Below are positions 58,196 through 64,000 of a DNA stretch of 64,000 bases, one piece after another (position 1 is the stretch's first letter; every line of letters begins with the position of its first letter). The notes under the pieces are model-generated. The model worked only from the letters and a program-made list of their open reading frames with translations. It made no database searches and was not told the origin of the DNA. Location of the stretch: assembly GCA_963932465.1 (NCBI GenBank), contig OZ010795.1, positions 521,797,451 through 521,861,450 of the forward strand. The letters are read 5' to 3'. The position numbers and the translations under genes were made by a program. Source of the stretch: Maratus speciosus (Eukaryota; Arthropoda; Arachnida; Araneae; Salticidae).

Positions 58196-59148
58196 GAGTA
58201 AGTGTAGTTAGTTTAATTGATAACATTGTAGGACGTAATGAGATAGTTTATGATAAATTCGGTTTTTGTTTGAAAATAATACAAACAGAAAAAAAGATTA
58301 TAAATATGAGAATAATTAACCGTGATAATTTTATTAGTTATGGACAAATTTAAAAGGAATGGTATTTTTAAAAGCTTTGTTTCTTTCAATTTTATAATTA
58401 GCTATAAATGAAAAAAAAATCAATATGTTAATTGAGAACTAATTGTACGGTATTTTCAATAAAATCTGAAGTTAAATAAAAAAATGTTTATCATAGGGAA
58501 TTTACACGGCAAAAAAAAAAAAAAAAAAAAAAAAAAAACAGGAAATTATTTTTAACTCTATTATAAAATTATATTTTTGAAGTCATCTTACCAGAATAAA
58601 TGAACTAAATCAAGAATCTCGCTAAAGGTTCCATATGTCAGTTATTCGAAAAAAATATTTTAAATCAAAAACAATTGACATATAAAAGCAACTTGGATGT
58701 TTTTGACTATAGATTACTACATATTCCCATCTTTTTTATATATTTATATTATTTATCATCTTAGATTAGAGCAAAAATATCTGCAGAATATGACATAATT
58801 TTGATATACAAGATATATTGAAAATTTAAATGATACAATTTGTTTAGCAGCTTAAGAAGTATAATTAAAAATGATTAAAAAAATTTCTACTATTAACGAA
58901 AGTTTTCACAAAATATAAAAAGCATCAACTTTTGATCTTGTAACACAAACATTGTGCATAAAATTGCAGTATATTATTTTTATTAAAATGTTGCACTTCT
59001 AAGTTTTATCTTTCACCTTAATTGATGGGAAAACTGGAATACTGGATAACGGAAATCGGATTTATAAACATATAGTTTTTTATCCCATTCATTTCACACA
59101 CATTTAAAATTTCACAACAAATTAAAGTATAGGATATATAAATTTTAA
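58196..59148. other. AT-rich, poly-A tract
   Basis: An A run lies at about 58510-58539. No gene or element ends were recognised. Confidence 0.5.
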
Positions 59149-59480
59149 CACAACTATTCTAATTGACAAATAAATCATATGAGTTGTAATTTTTCAATTG
59201 AGAGAAACATTTTAGGTACAGGATTCGAGCCAAGAATCTTTTTGCTGAATCAGCCAATGCTCCGCCAACTGAACCATCCCGAAAGAGTCTGGAGAAACTA
59301 ATTCACCCAGCTAGCATTACTAATCATGGCATCTGGTCTTATTTATGAGTCATCTAAACAGACTAGATTGCAGGTAATTGAACTCCAGTAAGCGCTGCAT
59401 TTATAATTGCACTATATTAATTTTAACAAAATTATTCTAATCGTTAAATGAATCATGTGATTTGCAATTTTCTGTTCTCC
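59149..59480. repeat. Imperfect direct duplication, step about 269 bp
   Basis: ATTTTAACACAACTATTCTA with CAAATAAATCATATGAGTTG (59149-59210) recurs in diverged form at 59418-59475 (ATTTTAACAAAATTATTCTA, GAATCATGTGATTTGCAATT). The first copy is followed by the tRNA-like sequence. The second is followed by CCAAGTCCGAAACCAAGTCT, which may be its decayed counterpart. Confidence 0.6.
59215..59280 (-). repeat. tRNA-like pseudogene or SINE head
   Basis: On the minus strand, GGGATGGTTCAGTTGGCGGA contains an A-box-like segment and GGCTCGAATCC a B-box-like one at normal spacing. Between them is GGCTGATTCAGC as a possible anticodon arm. The acceptor and T stems do not pair, so this is a relic rather than a working tRNA gene. 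No tail or target duplication was found. Confidence 0.5.
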
Positions 59481-60479
59481 GACGTCCAAGTCCGAAACCA
59501 AGTCTTCGCAAACTTGGTTTATGACAATGTTGTGTCGATTAAGGAAACGGATTAAGCACCCAGTCCAGTGGTTAATCCTTGTGGTTATCCAGTGGTTATC
59601 CGTTTTACTTATTTTTTACCCAACTGCCAAGAAGGGTTATGTGTTTCACGCGTATCTGGGCATGTGGATTACTTTATATCATGGAAACATTCCAACGGCT
59701 GGATGGATTATAATTAATGAGGTCTCTATCGATTCTTCTTAATCGTCTGATAGTTATAGACTAGTTTTTGTTTTTATAAATTCAAAATGGCGGCAGTAAA
59801 ATAAAAAATGGTGTTAGAGACGAAAAAAATTATGCACCATATTGAGTGACATATCATTGGATAGGTCTCTCAAAATAAAGGCGATGTTTCATTGACTATT
59901 TTTCAGTCAGAAGTTCCGATAAAATGTTATACAACCTGGAAGTTGTGTAGGTAGGCTAGCTTTACGGCAACTCTAACCTTCATAGACATCTATAGGCCTC
60001 ATCGAAACAGTGTTTATAGATAGGAACTAACAATTAAACACAACTTAAACGTCATTAATACAAGTAAATAAAAAAAACAGGTAAGTAATATAAAAAATAG
60101 TTTCACATTGATAAGAAATAATTAATTATTTCGCTTTTCACATAGTCGTGTTTTTTTGATTTTTTAAATTTAATTTGGTCTATCTCTTTTGCTTTTTGGA
60201 GCAACAGAGGAATGGGGAAAATTATCAGCCTAGCATTCAAAAGCCATTTAAAACTTTATGCGTCAATGATTTCATATTTCGCAACAATTTTCCACTTTCT
60301 ATTGAATTATCCATTTTCAAATTTATTTTTCATTATTTTTGTTTTTATTATATTATAAATTTGTGGTTCGCCACAATTAAATTTAATGTACAGATCTTTT
60401 ACATAATATATATATATATTAATTTAATAAGTTCTGTTTTATCCTGAAACGATGACGTAATAAGTTTAGATTTTGAAGT
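59481..60479. other. No convincing gene
   Basis: A 73-codon plus frame (59521-59742) is GC-richer than average and hydrophobic. It contains a local direct repeat (CCAGTGGTTA.TCC twice) and no known motif. A CAAAATGGCGGCAGT word near 59783 resembles the GGCGGCC words of the 32-kb array. Confidence 0.4.
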
Positions 60480-61190
60480 CATTTTTAACACTTTCTAACG
60501 AAGTTGAAACGTGTTTATGCATTCGGCTTGTCTGTCCGTCTGTTCGTCTGTCCACGCTCTAACTCCAGTAAATATACTCGGATTTTCGTGCAATTGATAA
60601 AGCTCATTTAAGGTCACCAAAGCATGTTTAGTATGCTATATAAAGTATGTAGGATTCATAGTTCATTTACAGGAGCACTCAAAAGAATTCCATTAGATTA
60701 CGGTATACGGGGAAAATCGTTTGCAGGGTATAATAATTAGATTACGCTATTTCAAATGTATTGAAACTGATATAAATCACTGAATTTTACTACGATTACG
60801 TTAGAACAGGGCTTTCATAGCATTTTTTATTCATTTACAGGGACACACAAAAGAAATCGGTTACAGTACTGTCATTGAGTGATAACTGCTAGAGTGTGCG
60901 TTGTAAAATTCGGTGTGCGCTTTTACATTTAAATAAATATTTGCATGCTATTCGTCATATATAAATTCTACACCTCATATACAGGGCTGTGCAAAAGTAT
61001 TTACGTACCATTCTCCCTATTAGAGGAAATTGGTGAAGGGGATTTCTTAAAATTGAACAAAAAATTCCTTAAAATTCCTTAAAAGTGAACAAAATGTTGG
61101 CATGCATGTAGTTAATTAGTACAAATATATTATCATACACAGGGCTTCTGAAAAAAATCCGATAATTTTCCTATTGAAGTTGGGGACAGC
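60480..61190 (+). repeat. 0.7-kb dispersed repeat, copy 2
   Basis: Aligns with 13000-13690. It opens with a GTCTGTCCGTCTGTTCGTCT microsatellite, then the box CTAACTCCAGTAAATATACT plus CGGATTTTCGTGCAATT, then GCACTCAAAAGAATTCC and GGGGAAAATCGTTTGCAGGG, and later CATATACAGGGCTGT words. The microsatellite is better preserved here than in copy 1. Confidence 0.7.
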
Positions 61191-61202
61191 TGAAATTGGT
61201 TT

Positions 61203-61474
61203 TTAACCCTCCGAGCGTCTTGCAAAAGGGTAAAATTGTAATGTTGTTTTCTTTGCATTTTGTTTTAAATGCTAAGAAAATATGATTCTTTCAACATTAT
61301 AAAAAAAACTCCATTACAAATATAAATGTAATCCTTGAGAGTATTAATCATTCTTCAATGTATTTAAAATTCATTAAATCTATAGAATTACATTATCTTA
61401 AATATTGCTTGTATTGCTGTGAAACCTGGAGCGTAGTGAACGGAATAATACGCCCCAAACACTTAGAGGGTTAA
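61203..61474. mobile_element. piggyBac-type MITE (TTAA target), 272 bp
   Basis: TTAA-CCCTCCGAGCGTCTTG on the left mirrors the inverse right end TTAA-CCCTCTAAGTGTTTGG. TTAA is at both edges. It lies at the 3' border of the dispersed repeat. The interior is non-coding, with CACAG and GAAACCTGGAGCG words. Confidence 0.75.
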
Positions 61475-61855
61475 ATGTGTGATTTGTTTCCATATGGTTG
61501 AATTAGACGTAATATTTAAATTATTTTATCTCTGTAGTTTTCTTACATTATTCTGAATGTGTTGGAAAGTGTTTTATAATCTATGCTTGACGCATGATTT
61601 TTTTTCTTGTTTATTATGGACTTATTTATATCTATAGACAAGGTACAAGTAACACGTCCAATGCTCGAGTTTTCAAATGATGTGATTTATTGGTATAAAA
61701 AATGCGTCACTTCAATTTCATTCTTTATCCCCTCAAGTAAAATGAGCACTGTGATGTGGAATCACATATATGTTTCTTAAATTATTCCTTTCTCTAAATT
61801 TCAGTTAAAACTAATCTTTAATTACTCATTCATTTTATCCTAACCTTTATTTCAG
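61475..61855. other. No gene; short match to 20.4 kb
   Basis: TTGGAAAGTGTTTTATAATC near 61561 and following words resemble 20418-20460. This suggests a shared but unbounded old repeat. Confidence 0.35.
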
Positions 61856-61953
61856 TTCCCATTGTAACTTTCCTCCAAAAGAAAAGAAAGAAAAGAAATT
61901 TAACAGATGCCTTTACCACTAAATCGGCTCTGGCATTCACAAAATTCATTTAG
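61856..61953 (+). CDS. Candidate exon (weak)
   Basis: ATCCTAACCTTTATTTCAG is a good 3' splice consensus ending at 61855. The third frame reads PIVTFLQKKRKKRNLTDAFT and then TKSALAFTKFI to a stop at 61951-61953. The basic tract comes from an AAAAGAAAAG repeat, which lowers confidence. No family is recognised. Confidence 0.15.
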
Positions 61954-62180
61954 ATGATTATTCACGCTGACTAGATAAAAAAAAAAGAATAAAGATCGAC
62001 TTTGCTTTCGGCCAGTAGAAATAACTCTTTGATCTCTGCTTAATTTTTGAGTATGACTTCCTTGTTAAATCATAAACATTTCCAGTAAATGCGGTCTGTA
62101 TTGTCTTTAACGCTATGTTCTCAAAACTTTCCCCTTAACGTACAAATTGGCGTTCGAATTCTTTTTGGCTTATTTTTTAG

Positions 62181-62236
62181 GACCGCTATGCTGGTGGCCC
62201 TGCCACACAATTCAAAATTCTCCTCATTGTCCAAAG
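62181..62236 (+). CDS. Candidate 56-nt internal exon
   Basis: The acceptor TTTTTGGCTTATTTTTTAG ends at 62180 and a donor CCAAAG/GTAACA begins the next intron at 62237. The 56 bases between are strikingly GC-richer than the flanks. All three frames are open; one reads DRYAGGPATQFKILLIVQ. Both splice signals and the composition change fit a small exon, but there is no homology to confirm it. No partner exon is clear, although 61856-61953 lies on the same strand. Confidence 0.25.
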
Positions 62237-62658
62237 GTAACAGATAATTTTTCTCATATGACATCATTCATTTTTCATGTGCTCTTTTCGCCAATTGTTT
62301 GATGCCAATGTGTATATTACAGAATAATTGAATTGCTCCCTTGCACTTCATGAACTCTGTCATGTAAAAAATCGTCTTTAGAAATTCTATCAGGCACCAT
62401 CCCTATCCATTTCTGTATGAAAATGCTTTAATTTTATATAGTTACTCTAAATAAACAGATTTCGTAAAAAACAATTTAAAAGCATTATTTCTACACTGAT
62501 CACAGCCTACAGCTATTTATAGACTCCAGCGAATGCAAAGAAACTGAACCTGGTAATAATTTACGATCTCCAAATATTTTAAAGTGCGGATCTCTACTAC
62601 AAAATATTGGTGCCGTTACAGGGCATTCGCAAAATTTTTCCGGAACTTTATGGGATGG

Positions 62659-62800
62659 TGCCTGCCTGTTTATTAGACTGCCTGTCTGTTTATTAGACTG
62701 CCTGCCTGTTTAATAGACTGCCTGCCTGTTTATTAGACTGCCTGCCTGTTTATTAGCCTGCCTGTCTGTTTTTATTAGCCTACCTGATGTTTATTAGTTT
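62659..62800. repeat. 20-bp minisatellite
   Basis: About six to seven copies of GCCTGCCTGTTTATTAGACT, with CTGTC and AATAG variants. The later copies are more diverged and contain small indels. Confidence 0.95.
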
Positions 62801-63046
62801 GCCTATTACGGGTGTGAATTTCTAGACGTCTTTTCTACCAGTATTTTTGGAATGCCTATTGCCTCGATAGATGACTCCCTATTATTTATGCTGATCATGG
62901 ATTGTTAAATAACTTCCCTTTTGCCTAGCTGCTGTTTGAAGCGCCTGTGTTTCCTGTGAATTTATGGATCTCCTTTTCCCGATGGATCTTATTATTTTAA
63001 TAATTATGGAGTTAGATCCCAGTGGCGAGTGTCATTTATGACTGAT

Positions 63047-63241
63047 TCAGCTGATTCTTCGGATCAAGATTTTTTTTTCACGATGTTCGCCGTAATCTCT
63101 CCCGCTTGTTACAGCCTCTCCTTCCAATGTAGGCTTAGGAAGCTGCGGTAGCCTATTTGTGACTCCTATAGTTCGCCTCCGGGTTACTCTGTTCACCGAC
63201 TTCGGATGAATCAGTGCTTTTTTATGCAGGAATATACTGAG
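63047..63241 (-). CDS. Unidentified GC-richer open stretch, no start codon
   Basis: A minus-strand frame of 64 codons is open between a stop just upstream and a TGA at 63047-63049. It reads in part KALIHPKSVNRVTRRRTIGV and PKPTLEGEAVTSGRDYGEHR. Composition is hydrophilic and protein-like, with CpG-containing codons, but there is no ATG, no recognised domain and no clear splice sites. It may be a fragment of a retroelement or other dispersed repeat rather than a host exon. Confidence 0.2.
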   Translation of the reverse strand, partial: LSIFLHKKALIHPKSVNRVTRRRTIGVTNRLPQLPKPTLEGEAVTSGRDYGEHREKKILIRRIS

Positions 63242-64000
63242 TCAATTCTCTACTTATGATTCTAAAGTGCTGCAGATTTCCATGTTTGACGTCGTATTGT
63301 TTTCACACTGATTTTATTTTTTTTTTTACTTCCACTTGTGGGTGCTGATATTGCCTTTCTGCAAAAAAAAAGTGCATTAACCTATTTTGTGTTTTGAATT
63401 CAAATTCGATATTCAACGTTCATTTTCATTATAATACTGTTAACTATTGAATGAAAGCAGTTAAAAGTGTCATAAAAAAGGTACAATATAATAATGAATA
63501 TCAAATATTGATACAGTTACATCGATTATAAAAATGGAAGAGCATAAAAGAAAATATGCATATATATAAACAATTACAGCTTATCATGTGATTATGAGAA
63601 AAATATTATATGCATTTTATATTTTTATAATTATTAATGCTCAATTTCTATTTTGACTACATGACATTTTTTATAAAATGTAGTATTTAAAATAATACAT
63701 TAATTTTTAGCAATTGTCGTTGATTATGCATTTTTATTTTCTCATGCTCATATTTTGTTTGCATGAATAATAACAGCTGTAAATACTTTTAGATTTCTTT
63801 GAAATTTATCACAGTTTTACAAATGCTATTTAAGAACTAAGATGCCAAACGATAGCATGATAAAATTTCATTTTTCAGATATCTAAAATACTTATTTACT
63901 GTTCACTTTTGGCTCGAATAAGTATCACAAAGATCAAGACAATCTATTTTTAAAAATTTAGAATATGTATTTTAGAATAAGTACTAATTTAGAATAAGTG
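63242..64000. other. AT-rich right edge, no gene seen
   Basis: No repeat ends, RNA genes or protein-like frames were recognised. Confidence 0.45.

Noticed and set aside
59521..59742. 73-codon hydrophobic open stretch considered as a membrane protein exon
   Set aside because: It contains a local direct repeat, has no recognisable motif or clear splice sites, and lies next to a tRNA-like repeat relic.

Overview
This window looks like intergenic or intronic DNA from an AT-rich, repeat-laden animal genome. I read it as an arthropod, and a spider or other arachnid is my best guess. That guess rests on the repeat content: Helitrons with CTAG ends, a mariner-like transposase carrying a DUF4817-type N-terminus, tRNA-derived SINEs and many short foldback elements. 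No host gene can be called with confidence. Long open frames are absent, and most of the open stretches of 60-107 codons are chance or repeat translations. A few short exon-like islands with good splice signals (26-159, 1442-1607, 51707-51798, 61856-61953, 62181-62236) and one unexplained open stretch (63047-63241, minus) are listed as low-confidence candidates.

Layout. 0-8.6 kb: a possible exon end at the left edge, a 215-bp tandem array, two inverted-repeat elements, a 147-bp array, and a (GTGA/GTCA) block. 8.6-10.1 kb: a complete non-autonomous Helitron (copy A). 10.1-14.4 kb: AT-rich low complexity, a 417-bp duplication, and the first copy of a 0.7-kb dispersed repeat. 14.4-18.1 kb: a dense nest of at least six small foldback/MITE families, with elements inserted in one another, closed by a tRNA-Ser-like SINE with target-site duplications. 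19.3-22.8 kb: a large inverted repeat, a MITE, a 650-bp foldback and a piggyBac-type TTAA MITE. 24.8-30.1 kb: a Helitron fragment, a 637-bp tandem duplication, and an element bounded by GACTAGC ends. 32-37.3 kb: two elements sharing a head module but carrying different tandem arrays. 37.5-40.6 kb: a decayed DUF4817/mariner-like element placed end to end with a 2.66-kb long-TIR element holding about twelve 146-bp repeats. 40.8-41.5 kb: a small Helitron. 41.7-46.9 kb: inverted repeats, a mariner N-terminal relic and a 0.7-kb TIR element. 48.0-49.1 kb: an internally deleted mariner with transposase C-terminus, then a second SINE with a 14-bp target-site duplication. 52.2-57.5 kb: a Helitron cluster (B, C, D), with B carrying a 1.8-kb tandem-repeat insert. 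57.5-58.2 kb: a 675-bp TIR element. 59-61.5 kb: a tRNA-like relic, the second dispersed-repeat copy and another TTAA MITE. 61.5-64 kb: candidate exons, a 20-bp minisatellite and an unexplained open stretch.

The most interesting pattern cuts across families. At least nine otherwise different repeats carry the same short architecture: a TCTG/TATG-type or TA microsatellite, then a roughly 40-bp box of the form TAACTC-N(10-12)-CCGATTT-NNN-T-AAATTT, often followed by a private tandem array of about 150-330 bp. No multi-gene pathway or cellular system is encoded here; what is present is a transposon community and its shared sequence modules.
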